NCBI RefSeq assembly: GCF_000243315.1
Contig: NZ_JH597770.1
Location: 663,348 to 727,347 of the forward strand
Source of the DNA: Metallosphaera yellowstonensis MK1
Lineage (GTDB): Archaea; Thermoproteota; Thermoprotei_A; Sulfolobales; Sulfolobaceae
DNA length: 64,000 nt
Reading direction: 5' to 3'
The notes under the pieces: model-generated
What the model was told of the DNA's origin: nothing
The model's database searches: none
What the model saw: only the letters and a program-made list of their open reading frames with translations
Part shown: positions 1 to 9,469 of the stretch, one piece after another
Position numbering within the stretch: position 1 is the first letter of the stretch
How the letters are laid out: the number at the start of each line of letters is the position of its first letter
Program-made: the position numbers and the translations under genes

Positions 1-459
1 TATGAACTCCCAATCCCCAGGTCTTCCCTTCTTGGCCTTCGGTACGGCATCTTCCTTAAGGTGAACGCTCATGGTGCTTCCGTCAAAGAACTTCTCTATG
101 GTCAATGGCTCCATGAGGGGTTCCAGAAATTTCACTTTGATACCCAATATCTCGCTCACCTTCCTCTGCACCTCGTCGGCGGTGAGGAGCTCACAACCCC
201 TCTCGGCACAGTAGTCCCTGAGCTCCTGCTCGACAGAGCCTCCTGGAGACCCTACTATTTCCACGGGGAAGAGATATCTCTCGGAGAGCTCCTTGAGCCT
301 ATTTATCTCTTCCAGGGCTATATCACTGGTCACCAGCCCCTGTCTAGACTCCTCCTCCAGTTGTCTCAACAAGGCCCTGTGAATCAAGAAGGACCCGTTT
401 ATCATGTTTCTTTCCACGTATCTAGAGATTCCCTGCAATAGGGAACTCTTATCCAGCAT
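1..459 (-). CDS. PIN-domain/secretion-type ATPase, N-terminal part (cut by window edge)
   Basis: Only the first ~153 residues are visible; the gene runs off the left edge. The minus-strand frame opens with LDKSSLLQG, the first strand and acidic residue of a PIN nuclease fold. It continues with TSDIALEEINRLKEL, a second PIN element, and LLTADEVQRK, the third acidic site. Near the cut it carries FDGSTMSVHLKED followed by AKKGRPGDWEF, which I recognise from the archaeal PINc/VapC-family ATPases, proteins of ~500-600 residues with a type II/IV secretion-like ATPase domain after the PIN domain. That second domain lies outside the window. The ATG at 459 is preceded by a weak GTGAG. A TTG at 474, behind GAAGGGGAAAG, is an equally good start and adds five residues. 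The cellular role of this family is unclear; nucleic-acid or ribosome-linked roles have been suggested. Confidence 0.7.
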   Translation of the reverse strand, partial: MLDKSSLLQGISRYVERNMINGSFLIHRALLRQLEEESRQGLVTSDIALEEINRLKELSERYLFPVEIVGSPGGSVEQELRDYCAERGCELLTADEVQRKVSEILGIKVKFLEPLMEPLTIEKFFDGSTMSVHLKEDAVPKAKKGRPGDWEFI

Positions 460-521
460 GAACTCACTGGGCAAAAGATCTTTCCCCTTCTGAGCAATTT
501 ACGTTCTAGGAAGTAAAAAAA

Positions 522-1118
522 CTACTTCTTAGCTATCTCCACGAAATAGCTGTGAACCTTAGTGGTCCCAGAGAGTTCAGGATGGAAGGTCGTGGCTAGC
601 ATACCTCCCTCCTGAGCCATGACTATAACATCGTTGAGTGTAGCCAGGGCCCTCGCCTTTCCCCAAACCTTAGTTATTGCCGGGGCCCTGATGAATACGA
701 ACCTCTCCTTTTCTCCATCTATCTCTGAGAGATCCACCGTGGCCTCGAAACTCTCCCTCTGCCTTCCATAGTAGTTTCTCACCACAGAGGAGTTCATGGA
801 GCCTATTAGAGGCTGATTCTTCTTTCCAACCTTCGCATCAACTACGTCCTTGGAGAGCATTATGGCACCGGCACAAGTTCCCATCACGGGAAGACCTTGC
901 GTGATCTTCTCCTTAAGTGGTTCCAACAATCCCAACCTAGAGGCTATCATACCAATCGTTGTACTCTCTCCCCCAGGGATGATGATAGCGTCAACATCTA
1001 AGTCCTTAGCTCTCTTCACTTGTATTACCTCTCCTCCTCCCCTCTCCTGGAGGACCCTCTTCATCATTAGGTAGTGCTCCTCAAAGCTTCCCTGGTACGC
1101 CAGTACACCGACCTTCAT
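522..1118 (-). CDS. pdxT: PLP synthase glutaminase subunit PdxT
   Basis: Hydrolyses glutamine and channels ammonia to PdxS for deoxyxylulose-5-phosphate-independent synthesis of pyridoxal 5-phosphate. The protein is 198 residues, normal for the family. It shows class I glutamine amidotransferase landmarks: PGGEST at 48-53 (oxyanion region), the nucleophile Cys82 in GTCAGA, and the His179-Pro-Glu181 of the catalytic triad in FHPEL. The ATG overlaps the pdxS stop by 4 nt, so the two subunits are translationally coupled, which fits their obligate complex. The N-terminus [10 protein letters not shown] is the usual first strand, so this start is secure. Confidence 0.96.
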   Translation of the reverse strand: MKVGVLAYQGSFEEHYLMMKRVLQERGGGEVIQVKRAKDLDVDAIIIPGGESTTIGMIASRLGLLEPLKEKITQGLPVMGTCAGAIMLSKDVVDAKVGKKNQPLIGSMNSSVVRNYYGRQRESFEATVDLSEIDGEKERFVFIRAPAITKVWGKARALATLNDVIVMAQEGGMLATTFHPELSGTTKVHSYFVEIAKK

Positions 1119-2128
1119 ACTCCCCTCACCTGCATTAACTCCTCTGGCTTAAGCGTTCTTATGTCCATCCCCATCATGGACTTATGTTCGCTTATCATTT
1201 TCTGCGCCTCTAGTACGACCTCAGGGTCCTCCCAACAGGAGGTGGCCAGGACTATCGCCTTAGCTCTCTCCAAGGGATCTTGGCTCTTAAATATTCCAGA
1301 ACCGACGAATATTCCATCCGAGCCGAGCCACATCATGAGTGCTGCGTCTGCTGGAGTAGCGATACCTCCGGCTGCAAAGTTCACAACGGGAAGCCTATTG
1401 AGCTTGGCTGTTAGCTCCAGAAGCTGGTAGGGCACTTGCATCTCTCTGGCCTTCTTGACCCTGTCCTCCTCACTCATGAACTTGACGGCCCTGATCTCCG
1501 AGTTGACTATCTTCATGTGCTTTACCGCCTCACTGACGTTTCCGGTTCCAGGTTCCCCCTTAGTCCTTATCATGGATCCTCCTTCCGATATCCTCCTTAG
1601 GGCTTCTCCCAGGTTTCTTGCACCGTTGACGAAGGGAACTTTGAACTCCCACTTGTTGATGTGATGCTCCTCGTCAGCTGGAGTGAGGACTTCGCTCTCA
1701 TCTATCATATCCACTCCTAAGGCCTCCAAGACTTTGGCCTCATAATAGTGGCCTATCCTGACTTTGGCCATCACTGGTATGGTGATGGAGTTCATGACCT
1801 CTTCTATCACCTTAGGGTCAGCCATTCTCGCCACTCCTCCAGCCTTCCTAACGTCGTAGGGTAATTTGTCGAGAACCATCACCGATACTGCCCCAGCCTC
1901 CTCGGCTATCCCCGCCTGCTCCACGTTAGTCACGTCCATAACTACCCCTCCCTTCTGGAATATGGGGAAGGCGTGCTTTACATAAGTGGTGCCTTGGATA
2001 GGTGAAAGGTCTGTTCTAAGCTCAGGCAGGAAGGAGAGATACCCATCTCCTTTAAGTACGTCCCTCACTTCGGCTAACCTATAGAAGAACTCCTCGATTT
2101 CGTGAAAGGATAGCTCATAAAGTCTCAT
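1115..2128 (-). CDS. pdxS: Pyridoxal 5-phosphate synthase subunit PdxS
   Basis: Synthase subunit that condenses ribose 5-phosphate, glyceraldehyde 3-phosphate and ammonia from PdxT into PLP. It is a (beta/alpha)8 barrel forming a dodecamer. The sequence has the family signatures [78 protein letters not shown] and [19 protein letters not shown]. At 337 residues it has about 35 residues more at the N-terminus than typical bacterial enzymes, as I expect for Sulfolobales. First gene of the pdxST pair, with the ATG at 2128 and a short upstream gap that contains an unrelated gene fragment on the other strand. Confidence 0.96.
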   Translation of the reverse strand: MRLYELSFHEIEEFFYRLAEVRDVLKGDGYLSFLPELRTDLSPIQGTTYVKHAFPIFQKGGVVMDVTNVEQAGIAEEAGAVSVMVLDKLPYDVRKAGGVARMADPKVIEEVMNSITIPVMAKVRIGHYYEAKVLEALGVDMIDESEVLTPADEEHHINKWEFKVPFVNGARNLGEALRRISEGGSMIRTKGEPGTGNVSEAVKHMKIVNSEIRAVKFMSEEDRVKKAREMQVPYQLLELTAKLNRLPVVNFAAGGIATPADAALMMWLGSDGIFVGSGIFKSQDPLERAKAIVLATSCWEDPEVVLEAQKMISEHKSMMGMDIRTLKPEELMQVRGV

Positions 2129-2141
2129 AAGTAAATCGTAG

Positions 2142-2339
2142 ACAAATTTAAGTTATAAGCTTACGCCAGGGTATTACGAAATCACTGACCAAGTTTACAG
2201 ATATAGGGACCAGTTGAAGGGTAAAATCAAGCAGATGAAATTGAGAGTTTTTGGAAATGTCACGAATGTTATGATTGAACTCCCTCCAGGATGGAACCAG
2301 AGGTCTAAAACGAAGCTGAGAAAAGAGCCCTCAACTTAA
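2142..2339 (+). pseudogene. 5'-truncated gene fragment of unknown family
   Basis: A reading frame on the plus strand from a stop at 2139 to TAA at 2337-2339 encodes a plausible protein tail (GYYEITDQVYRYRDQLKGKI, then a segment ending PPGWNQRSKTKLRKEPST). It has no usable start codon before an internal ATG at 2235. The basic, amphipathic composition looks like real coding sequence, but the 5' part is missing and the fragment abuts the start of divergently oriented pdxS. I read it as a decayed remnant, possibly of a transposon or lost gene. I do not recognise the family. The ATG at 2235 could give a 34-residue peptide, but nothing supports its translation. Confidence 0.35.
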
Positions 2340-2407
2340 ACCCCAAAGGTAACACGAAATGATGACAAAATTAGCGAAGGCCACGGCTGAGGCGAGTGAC
2401 TTCAACG

Positions 2408-2716
2408 TCAGTATATCCTTGCTCTAGACTTCCTCTCATCCTCGGCCCTTATCTTAATGAGTCCGTAGTGGACTGCACAGTTCACACAATAGCACTTCGT
2501 GACAGGATATCTCGTTATTATTGCCCCCTTCTTCTCTAGCTCGTTTGCTAGAGCTGCATCGACTGGGCTGTACGTCCTAGTTACACAAATGGCCTTGTCC
2601 TCTGGAACCCTGGCACCACAGTTGTCGCACATTATAGTACCTACGTGGCCTTTGTCGCCCTTTCTCCTGCCCCTATTCTCTCTCTTCTTAGGCAATAACT
2701 TTACACCTCCTGACAC
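2408..2716 (-). CDS. rps26e: Ribosomal protein S26e
   Basis: Small-subunit ribosomal protein found in eukaryotes and crenarchaea but not bacteria. The 102-residue protein starts with a basic segment (PKKRENRGRRKGDKGHVG), followed by CDNCG and later CYCVNCAVHYGLIKIRAED. These supply the four cysteines of the zinc site and the conserved tail of the family. Its start is only 13 nt downstream of the proS stop, so it is probably cotranscribed with proS. Presence of S26e supports a crenarchaeal host. Confidence 0.92.
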   Translation of the reverse strand: MSGGVKLLPKKRENRGRRKGDKGHVGTIMCDNCGARVPEDKAICVTRTYSPVDAALANELEKKGAIITRYPVTKCYCVNCAVHYGLIKIRAEDERKSRARIY

Positions 2717-2729
2717 TTACCACCAATAT

Positions 2730-4172
2730 CTAATAAGTTTTTGCCACTCTAAGAGAATTCTTAGCTCCCCTTCCACAAATCACACATTTTCCCTCTCCGT
2801 TTGGGATTAAGGGAGATCCCAGTACTCTAGCTTGGACCTCTTCCTCCACCTTAAGTCCGCAAGTCTCGGAACCGCACCACGGAACCTCAGCTATCCCCCC
2901 TCTCTCCGAGAGGTACTTCTTGACCCCCTGAATGTCCTCGAACCTCTTCACCCTCTCCTTGAAGTCTCTCCAGGCCCTCTCGGCGAGATCCTTCTGTATC
3001 GTTGCGAGTGTCTCCCTAATTGCCGGCACCAACTCATCCCTCTTAACCGACTTACCCTCCAGCGTGTCCCTCCTCTTGAGGAAGACCGTGTCGTTGTCCA
3101 GTTCTCTTGGGCCTATCTCTGCCCTGATGGGAACTCCTCTCATCTCCCAATAGTAATACTTCTCCCCGGGAGTCCTCTCATCGCTCCCGTCCAATACCGA
3201 GCTTATTCCAGCGGAGTTTAACGTGGAGTTGATCTGCCTAGCGAACTCGAGCAACTTAGCTTGTGTCTGTTCGTCCTTAGCTGGAATAGGTATAATGACA
3301 ACAAGCACTGGCGCTATCGAGGGGGGTAGGACTGGGCCGTGATCGTCTCCGTGCAAGGCGATCACTGTAGCTACAACCCTGTCCGATATTCCGTAACTGG
3401 TCTGATGGGGGTAATCTGAGGTGTTGTCGGCCTTAGTTACCTTGTAGTCCATAGCCTTGGTGAAGTGCTGACCCAGGTGGTGAGCAGTACCTATTTGAAG
3501 GGCCCTCCCGTCCGGCATCAGTGTGTCGAAGGCGATGGTATACTCCGCCCCGGCGAATTTGTCCCACTCTGGTCTCCTGGAGATGAGGTAGGGTATCCCG
3601 AGAGTGTCGAAGAACTTGCTATATATCTGAACTGCCTCCTCAACCTGCTTTGCTGCCTCTTCGTAGGTCATGTGAACCGTGTGTGCCTCCTTAAAGGTGG
3701 TCAGCTCCCTCACCCTTATCATGGGTCTTGTGGCCTTGGTCTCGTATCTGAAGACGCTCACTATCTGATAGAACTTCTTAGGTAGCTGTGAATATCCCTT
3801 CAACCAGAGCGACTCCATGAAGGTTATTGCCACCTCCGACGTGGGCCTCAGGGCCAACTTAAGTTCCAATTCCTCCTCCCCTCCCTTGGTCACCCAGAAG
3901 ACCTCTCTCTCGAACCCCTTGACGTGCTCGGATTCCTTCCTCAATAGATCCTCGGGCACGAGAAGCGGGAAGAGGACTTCCTCGTGTCCGGTCTCATCCA
4001 AGAGCCTCCTGATGAGGTTGATGATGTTCTGCCTTATCTTGAAACCATAGGGCATCCACACCCCTACTCCCTTGACCGGATAACGACCGTAATCGTATAT
4101 TTCTGCTTCAGACAGGACTCGGTCAAACCACTCACTAAAATTAGACGACCATTTCTGCCTACTTACCTTCAT
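2730..4172 (-). CDS. proS: Proline--tRNA ligase
   Basis: Class II aminoacyl-tRNA synthetase charging tRNA-Pro. The 480 residues match the archaeal/eukaryal-type ProRS without the bacterial editing insertion. Class II motif 2 is seen in [20 protein letters not shown], the proline-binding TSEV follows LALRP, and the motif 3 region lies downstream with [18 protein letters not shown] as the start of the anticodon-binding domain. The C-terminus holds a small cysteine-containing domain ([10 protein letters not shown] and KCVICGRGA) expected for the zinc-binding C-terminal domain of this subtype. ATG at 4172 is followed by [16 protein letters not shown], a normal family N-terminus. Confidence 0.95.
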   Translation of the reverse strand: MKVSRQKWSSNFSEWFDRVLSEAEIYDYGRYPVKGVGVWMPYGFKIRQNIINLIRRLLDETGHEEVLFPLLVPEDLLRKESEHVKGFEREVFWVTKGGEEELELKLALRPTSEVAITFMESLWLKGYSQLPKKFYQIVSVFRYETKATRPMIRVRELTTFKEAHTVHMTYEEAAKQVEEAVQIYSKFFDTLGIPYLISRRPEWDKFAGAEYTIAFDTLMPDGRALQIGTAHHLGQHFTKAMDYKVTKADNTSDYPHQTSYGISDRVVATVIALHGDDHGPVLPPSIAPVLVVIIPIPAKDEQTQAKLLEFARQINSTLNSAGISSVLDGSDERTPGEKYYYWEMRGVPIRAEIGPRELDNDTVFLKRRDTLEGKSVKRDELVPAIRETLATIQKDLAERAWRDFKERVKRFEDIQGVKKYLSERGGIAEVPWCGSETCGLKVEEEVQARVLGSPLIPNGEGKCVICGRGAKNSLRVAKTY

Positions 4173-4216
4173 GACGGGTTATTGCAATAAAGGAGGAACT
4201 AAAAAATGTTTAGGAC

Positions 4217-4546
4217 TTAGAACTTTCCGAAGAGCATCAGCACAGCGAACAGGATCCCGTATACAGCTATCCCTTCACCTATGGCGACGAAGATGAGCAC
4301 TGTACCGAACATTTCCCTTTTCTCTGTGAGGACACCTATTCCCGCAGCAGCTGCCATCCCCACTGCCATTCCTGCACCTATTGCAGCCAATCCCACTGCC
4401 AAACCCGCACCTATGTTTATCCCAGAAAAACCGGTGCCTGTCTCAGCAGCTGTCTGGCCTATGGCTGTCAACGAGCCTAAGAAAAGGGGTAGGAGGAGAA
4501 TTATATATTTTATCTTGTTTAAATTGATCATGTTAAACTTCACCAC
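4217..4546 (-). CDS. atpK: A-type ATP synthase membrane rotor subunit K (proteolipid c)
   Basis: Forms the membrane ring that carries protons through the A0 sector. The 109-residue product has a hydrophobic leader (residues ~13-31), a short linker, then two transmembrane helices rich in glycine and alanine ([18 protein letters not shown]) joined by a polar loop (LTEKREMFG). The second helix contains the ion-carrying glutamate in [11 protein letters not shown]. The N-terminal extension that looks like a cleavable leader is known for Sulfolobus c-subunits. Last gene of the atp operon, three bases after the epsilon-subunit gene. A T-rich stretch follows at its 3' side. Confidence 0.93.
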   Translation of the reverse strand: MVKFNMINLNKIKYIILLLPLFLGSLTAIGQTAAETGTGFSGINIGAGLAVGLAAIGAGMAVGMAAAAGIGVLTEKREMFGTVLIFVAIGEGIAVYGILFAVLMLFGKF

Positions 4547-4549
4547 ACT

Positions 4550-4711
4550 CTACTTCGATAATTCCTTTAAAGCCTTTCTCTTTATCTCCTCCATCTCCTT
4601 CCTCTTCTGCTCAAGGATAGACTGATACTCCTTGTTCAAGATCTCCGTAAGTTCCTTCTTCTTTTCTTCGAGTTTGGCCCTCAGGTTAGAAATGAAGGGG
4701 TTAGACTCCAC
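4550..4711 (-). CDS. A-type ATP synthase small epsilon-like subunit (53 aa)
   Basis: A short gene between atpD and atpK, easily missed. GTG at 4711-4709 is preceded by GGAGGAGG at ideal spacing, and the frame ends with TAG at 4552-4550. The product is 53 residues, highly charged and almost entirely helix-forming ([20 protein letters not shown] onward), a likely coiled coil. It overlaps the end of atpD by 11 nt and lies 3 nt from atpK. Position and size match the ~6-7 kDa epsilon subunit described between the gamma and c genes of the Sulfolobus acidocaldarius ATPase operon. A peripheral-stalk or stabilising role is inferred from its helical character. Confidence 0.8.
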   Translation of the reverse strand: MESNPFISNLRAKLEEKKKELTEILNKEYQSILEQKRKEMEEIKRKALKELSK

Positions 4712-5342
4712 TTGTCCTCCTCCTCTGAAGGATTCTCCTAGTAACTTTAAGTCTTACGAACTCTTCCCTGCTCCTGTCGTTCAAGATGGACCTGATGTAC
4801 TTAACTGAGTTATTGTAGAAGGGGAGAATCGAAGTGTCTATGGCGTTAATCAATCTCTGGGTCCTCCTCAGCTCTGAGACTAGAGATCTGATGGTTGACT
4901 CCAGTTCCACTAATTTGATCACCTTAACCATTGTCTTCCTCATTTCCTCATAGGCTTCGGAGAGGTGGGGTGATGTCTCGACTTCACTGAAGGGCTTGGC
5001 CGGAATGGCGTCCTCGGATATCTCCGTGATGGGTATTTTAACTCCGAATATAACCTTGGTGAAGCTCTTGAGCTCCATGGAACTGGATTGAGAGTTAGCT
5101 ATCATCTCGATGGAACTTATCCCTTCATCCACCACGGCCTTCATGAAGCTTTCGTAGACGACGGACAGCTCCTTGTTGACCTCGTTGTAAATCTTTTCGT
5201 ATTCGTTCACATATGTCCTCAGGTAAATGAGGAGTACTTCCCTCTTGTTCTCCAAGAGCCTCTTTATCACTCTGATGAGCTTCAATTGATTTCTGAAGCT
5301 GATCAGGTTGATCTTAGTGGGAAGTACTTTTCTGGAGCTCAT
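4701..5342 (-). CDS. atpD: A-type ATP synthase central-stalk subunit D
   Basis: Central rotor shaft turning inside the A3B3 head. The 213-residue protein is dominated by long helices at both ends, with the conserved N-terminal [19 protein letters not shown] and C-terminal [20 protein letters not shown], which is the family signature (RRVNALE-like motif). The start overlaps the end of atpB by 4 nt and the 3' end overlaps the small epsilon gene by 11 nt. Equivalent to the gamma subunit in older Sulfolobus nomenclature. Confidence 0.93.
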   Translation of the reverse strand: MSSRKVLPTKINLISFRNQLKLIRVIKRLLENKREVLLIYLRTYVNEYEKIYNEVNKELSVVYESFMKAVVDEGISSIEMIANSQSSSMELKSFTKVIFGVKIPITEISEDAIPAKPFSEVETSPHLSEAYEEMRKTMVKVIKLVELESTIRSLVSELRRTQRLINAIDTSILPFYNNSVKYIRSILNDRSREEFVRLKVTRRILQRRRTSGV

Positions 5343-6742
5343 CTCTTACCACGATATGCTGGGTGGTACTTCTTGATGAAGTCGGTCTTTATGTTGGTTA
5401 GTTCCTTCTCTGGAAGGATCGATAGGACTTCCCACCCTATGTCCAGCGTAGTCTCTATGTCCCTGTTCTCGTTAACCCCTTGACTGACAAACCTCCTCTC
5501 GAAGGCGTCGCCGAACATGAGGTATTTCTTGTCAGTGTCGGAGAGGCTGTCTTCACCTATGATCGCTGCTAGTCCCCTGGTGTCCACAGCCTTAGCGTAC
5601 GCTGCGAAAAGCTGGTTCGATACCTCCTTGTGATCGTCTCTGGTCTTGCCCTCTCCTATGCCGTCCTTAGCCAGCCTGGACAGGGACATGAGGACATTGA
5701 TGGGAGGATAGATACCCTTATTGTACAGATTCCTGTCTAACGTTATTTGCCCTTCTGTGATGTATCCTGTCAGGTCTGGGATTGGGTGTGTGATGTCGTC
5801 GTTGGGCATGGTTAGGATAGGCATCTGGGTTATGGAACCCTTTTTCCCCACGACCTTTCCTGCCCTCTCGTAGGTCTGGGCCAGATCGGTGTACATGTAA
5901 CCTGGGTAACCTCCCCTGCCTGGTACCTCCTCCTTGGAGGCACTGATCTCCCTGAGTGCCTCACAGTAGTTGGTCATGTCTATCAGTATGGCAAGGACGT
6001 GCATGTCCTGTTCAAAGGCCAAGTACTCCGCGAGAGTGAGGGCAGTCTTCGGCGTGAGGGTCTTCATCACCGGCGGTTCGTTGGCGAGACTCATGATCAA
6101 TCCCACCCTGTTGATCGCCCCGGTCTCCTCGAAGAACTTCTTGAAGAACAGGGCTTCATCGTATCTGACACCTATGGCCCCGAACACCACAGCGAAATTA
6201 CTCTCCTCACCTCTCACGGTCGCTTGTTTGGCTATCTGGGCAGCTAGAACGTTAGCCGGCAGACCACTACCACTGAAGATGGGAAGCTTCTGTCCTCTGA
6301 GCAGGGAGTTCAAACCATCTATGGCTGAGATACCGGTTTGGATGAACTCCTCTGGGTAGTCCCTCGTGGCCGGGTTGATGGGCTCACCGTTTATGTCCCT
6401 CTTCTCTCCCTTTATTATGGGGGGGCCGTTGTCGAGGGGGTCTCCGAGGGGATTGAAGATCCTTCCCAACATCTCCTCCGAGATCTTTACCTCCAGGCCT
6501 CTTCCTAGATACCTTATCCTAGTTCCGGTGGGAGAAATGCCCCTAGTGCCTTCGAAAACCTGAACTATGGATACGCCCCTCTGAGTATCTACGACTATGC
6601 CCCTCCTCCTCTCGCCGTTGGGCATCTCCACCTCGACCAGCTCGTTGTAGGCCGAATCCTCAACCCCTTGAACTACCACCAGGGGGCCCTTTATCATGGA
6701 TATGTTGGAGTACTCCCTCACGTTCATGGACGTCTCCATCAT
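5339..6742 (-). CDS. atpB: A-type ATP synthase non-catalytic subunit B
   Basis: Regulatory nucleotide-binding subunit of the A3B3 hexamer. The 467 residues contain the degenerate P-loop region ([17 protein letters not shown]) in which the Walker lysine is absent, as expected for a B subunit. [22 protein letters not shown] and [20 protein letters not shown] are also present. The catalytic glutamate arrangement of subunit A is missing. The start overlaps atpA by 4 nt. Stoichiometric translation with A by coupling is likely. Confidence 0.96.
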   Translation of the reverse strand: MMETSMNVREYSNISMIKGPLVVVQGVEDSAYNELVEVEMPNGERRRGIVVDTQRGVSIVQVFEGTRGISPTGTRIRYLGRGLEVKISEEMLGRIFNPLGDPLDNGPPIIKGEKRDINGEPINPATRDYPEEFIQTGISAIDGLNSLLRGQKLPIFSGSGLPANVLAAQIAKQATVRGEESNFAVVFGAIGVRYDEALFFKKFFEETGAINRVGLIMSLANEPPVMKTLTPKTALTLAEYLAFEQDMHVLAILIDMTNYCEALREISASKEEVPGRGGYPGYMYTDLAQTYERAGKVVGKKGSITQMPILTMPNDDITHPIPDLTGYITEGQITLDRNLYNKGIYPPINVLMSLSRLAKDGIGEGKTRDDHKEVSNQLFAAYAKAVDTRGLAAIIGEDSLSDTDKKYLMFGDAFERRFVSQGVNENRDIETTLDIGWEVLSILPEKELTNIKTDFIKKYHPAYRGKR

Positions 6743-8514
6743 GCACCTACCTCCTTCATTAATTCGTCAAACTGTGCCTTTAATTTGCTCTCCAGCTCGT
6801 CATACTTCTCCAATTCGTTATTCTTGATCGTTGCCTTTGATCTTATTATGTCTGGTACCACTGTGACTTTCTCGGTTATCCTCTTGACGAGTACTCCCTT
6901 CTCAACTGCGGAGTAGCCGTATTGATAGAAGTGGTAGATGAGTTTCATGATCCTCATCTGTTTTTGTGGGGAGGAGAACGCGTCAACATCGTCGTATGCG
7001 TTCTGCTTAAGGAAGGCCTCCTTTATCAACCTAGCCGTCTCGAGGGCCAGCTTGTCCTTCTCAGCCAGAGATTCAGGACCTACAAGCCTGACTATCTGCC
7101 TGAGTTCGTCCTCCCTTATGAGAGTCCTGACCATAAAGTCCCTTATGCTCTTCCAATCAGGGTCTACGTTCCTAGTCCACCAGTCAGCTACCAGGTCCAC
7201 GTACGATGAGAAACCCTGTAGCCAGTTTATGGCAGGGTAGTGCCTGGCCTGGGCCAGCGACACATCGAGGGGCCAGAAGACCCTCACGAACCTTAGGGTA
7301 GTGCTGGTCACTGGCTCAGTGAAGTCTCCTCCTGGAGGTGAGACTGCGGAGGCTAGTGTCACAGAGCCGTACCTCTCTGGGTTGCCCAAAGTCCTCACCC
7401 TGCCCGCCCTCTCATAGTATTCTGCGATTCTAGAGGAGAGGTAACTGGGGAAACCCTCCTCAGCTGGCATCTCCTCCATCCTTCCTCCCAGATCCCTCAG
7501 AGCCTCAGCCCACCTTGACGTGGAGTCTGCCACTGCTAACACGTCGTATCCCTGATCCCTGAAATACTCAGCTAGGGTCACTCCCACGTAGATACTCGCC
7601 TCTCTGGCAGCTACTGGCATGTTGCTGGTGTTGGCCACCAAGACTGTCCTCTCCAGGAGAGGTCTCCCTGTCCAGGGATCCTTGAGCTTGGGGAAACTCC
7701 TGAGCTCGTCTGTCATCTCGTTTCCCCTCTCCCCACAACCCACGAAGATGACAATCTTAGCTTCGCTCCACTTGGCCAAACTCTGTAGAGTCACTGTCTT
7801 CCCACTACCGAAGGGGCCTGGGATGGCCGCAGTACCTCCCTTGGCTATGGGAAATATCGTATCCAATATCCTTATACCAGTGAGTAAAGGTTCCCTGGGA
7901 TCTAGCTTCTCCTTAAATGGTCTTGGAACCCTCACGGGCCACCTCTGTAACATCTTCAGAGGTATTTCGTCTCCGTTCATGTCAAGGACTCCAACGGTGT
8001 CTTCTACTGTGTAGTCTCCCTCAGGGACAACCTCCTTAATAGTTCCGTGATGATAGGGAGGAACCATCACCCTGTGTTCCACCAGACCGGTCTCCTGAAC
8101 CGTACCTAAGATGTCTCCAGGGCTCACCTTATCTCCCTTCTTTACCTTAGGGACGAAGTGCCACTTCTTCTCCCTATTAAGGGAGGGGAGCTTCACCCCC
8201 CTCTTGACGAACGGTGACTTAGTTAGATTGTAAATCTCGCCCAATGGTCTCAAAAGGCCGTCGAATAGTTGCCCCAGCAAACCTGGTCCCAGTTCCACTG
8301 ATAAGGGAGCTCCGCTACCTATGACAGGTTCTCCCGGTCTTATGCCGCTGGTGTCCTCGTAGACCTGGATGTAGGCCCTGTCTCCCTCTATCCTGGTTAT
8401 CTCCCCAACTAGTCTGGGCTCTCCTACCTCTACTACTTCGAACATCTGTGCGTCCTTCATCCCTTCCGCGACGACCAATGGGCCGTTAACCCTTGCAACC
8501 TTCCCCTTTGCCAT
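6739..8514 (-). CDS. atpA: A-type ATP synthase catalytic subunit A
   Basis: Catalytic subunit making or hydrolysing ATP. The 591-residue length is typical. The P-loop GPFGSGKT lies at 233-240. The V/A-type specific insertion occupies roughly 110-190 ([19 protein letters not shown] region). Further landmarks are [17 protein letters not shown] with the catalytic glutamate, [12 protein letters not shown], and [21 protein letters not shown]. It is preceded by atpE with a 1-nt overlap and followed by atpB with a 4-nt overlap, the standard Sulfolobus order. Confidence 0.97.
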   Translation of the reverse strand: MAKGKVARVNGPLVVAEGMKDAQMFEVVEVGEPRLVGEITRIEGDRAYIQVYEDTSGIRPGEPVIGSGAPLSVELGPGLLGQLFDGLLRPLGEIYNLTKSPFVKRGVKLPSLNREKKWHFVPKVKKGDKVSPGDILGTVQETGLVEHRVMVPPYHHGTIKEVVPEGDYTVEDTVGVLDMNGDEIPLKMLQRWPVRVPRPFKEKLDPREPLLTGIRILDTIFPIAKGGTAAIPGPFGSGKTVTLQSLAKWSEAKIVIFVGCGERGNEMTDELRSFPKLKDPWTGRPLLERTVLVANTSNMPVAAREASIYVGVTLAEYFRDQGYDVLAVADSTSRWAEALRDLGGRMEEMPAEEGFPSYLSSRIAEYYERAGRVRTLGNPERYGSVTLASAVSPPGGDFTEPVTSTTLRFVRVFWPLDVSLAQARHYPAINWLQGFSSYVDLVADWWTRNVDPDWKSIRDFMVRTLIREDELRQIVRLVGPESLAEKDKLALETARLIKEAFLKQNAYDDVDAFSSPQKQMRIMKLIYHFYQYGYSAVEKGVLVKRITEKVTVVPDIIRSKATIKNNELEKYDELESKLKAQFDELMKEVGA

Positions 8515-9092
8515 CAGATCTCACCGAATAGAATCTCGGCTATCTTTGGCTTCAGTGACTCAAAAACTTGACCCAAGACGAGATCGAGGGAGTAGTCCCT
8601 GACTAGACCTACATCCTTGTACTCTATTCTAACTCCTCCAATCATCCTCTGATCCTCCCTTATCTCAGCTTTAACCTTGAGGCCCCTCAATATCTTAGAG
8701 ATCTTGTCCGCTTCGTCAGGAGCGCAGTAAACTATCGCCCCCTCCTTCACTTCCCTCTTGAGTACTGCCGCTATACCCTGCTGATAGGAAGCAGACTCCT
8801 TCACCTTAGAGATCTGCCTCAGAACCTGATCATATACCTTGCTAATCCAATAGTTCTTCTCACCGAGGACTGCCCTTTTGTTCTCTATGTCCAATTTTGC
8901 CTTCTCTCCTTCTACCTCTTCCTTGGCCTTAGTTACTAGGTCTTGAATCTTACTACTGTAAGTCCTTAGTACCTCGTCGTATCTCTGCTCGATCAACCTG
9001 AGGCTCTCCTCCAATGCCTTGCTCATTTCCTCCCTTATGTAGTTGAACTCCCTGTCCAGAACCTGACCCAGAAGCTCATCCATGGAAACCAT
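8514..9092 (-). CDS. atpE: A-type ATP synthase peripheral-stalk subunit E
   Basis: Peripheral stalk subunit linking the head to subunit I. The 192-residue protein has a long charged N-terminal helix (about residues 1-90, rich in E, K and R), followed by a globular C-terminal domain with [20 protein letters not shown] and [19 protein letters not shown]. The latter matches the family motif (GGV.....G....D.S). It sits 7 nt after atpF and overlaps atpA by 1 nt. This gene is the delta subunit in the early Sulfolobus literature. Confidence 0.9.
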   Translation of the reverse strand: MVSMDELLGQVLDREFNYIREEMSKALEESLRLIEQRYDEVLRTYSSKIQDLVTKAKEEVEGEKAKLDIENKRAVLGEKNYWISKVYDQVLRQISKVKESASYQQGIAAVLKREVKEGAIVYCAPDEADKISKILRGLKVKAEIREDQRMIGGVRIEYKDVGLVRDYSLDLVLGQVFESLKPKIAEILFGEI

Positions 9093-9099
9093 GTTGTGA

Positions 9100-9402
9100 T
9101 CACCCGAAACCCAAAGCCTTTAAAACCATCTTCTTGACATCGATAGGCTTCGACTCGGAGAAGGGTGATGGGATGACCGTAATGAGGGGTTTTCCCTGGT
9201 TGGCCATGAGAACGTCTACCTTCTCCCTGACTGGCTCGTAGAGGTCCCTGGTTATTAGAACCAGGTCTATGTCCTCCCTCCTCCTGACAGCCTCCAACTC
9301 CTTTTCTAGTTGGTAAGGATCCTCCAAGCTCTTTCCTTCCGTCCCCATCAATTTGAAAAGAGAAACTGTGTACCTATCACCCAGCAAAAGTATTTTTCCC
9401 AT
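9100..9402 (-). CDS. atpF: A-type ATP synthase subunit F
   Basis: Small central-stalk subunit. The 100-residue protein begins with KILLLGDRYTVSLFKLMG, the typical Rossmann-like first strand (GD.dt..gF.l.G) of subunit F, and continues with VLITRDLYEPVREKVD. First gene of the minus-strand atp operon. GGAG lies about 6 nt before the ATG. Transcription probably starts in the 67-bp gap shared with divergent atpI. Confidence 0.87.
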   Translation of the reverse strand: MGKILLLGDRYTVSLFKLMGTEGKSLEDPYQLEKELEAVRRREDIDLVLITRDLYEPVREKVDVLMANQGKPLITVIPSPFSESKPIDVKKMVLKALGFG

Positions 9403-9469
9403 GACGTCTCCATTTGTTATGAAGATTAAATATTTTTAAGATATAGCTCATACTTACCGCGAGCCTGTA
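9403..9469. promoter_or_regulatory. Divergent atpF/atpI promoter region
   Basis: The 67-bp gap between the two divergent halves of the ATPase locus holds an AT-rich core (ATTAAATATTTTTAAGATAT at about 9425-9444) that reads as a TATA-like box on both strands. Plus-strand transcription towards atpI would begin near 9455-9465, giving a very short leader before the TTG. Minus-strand transcription would give a leader long enough to carry the GGAG before atpF. A shared control region would balance the membrane and soluble sectors. This is inference. Confidence 0.5.

Noticed and set aside
2359..2410. Possible C/D box sRNA: ATGATGA at 2359-2365 and CTGA at 2387-2390
   Set aside because: The spacing between C and D' is long, C' is very weak and no terminal CTGA follows, so only half the motif is present.
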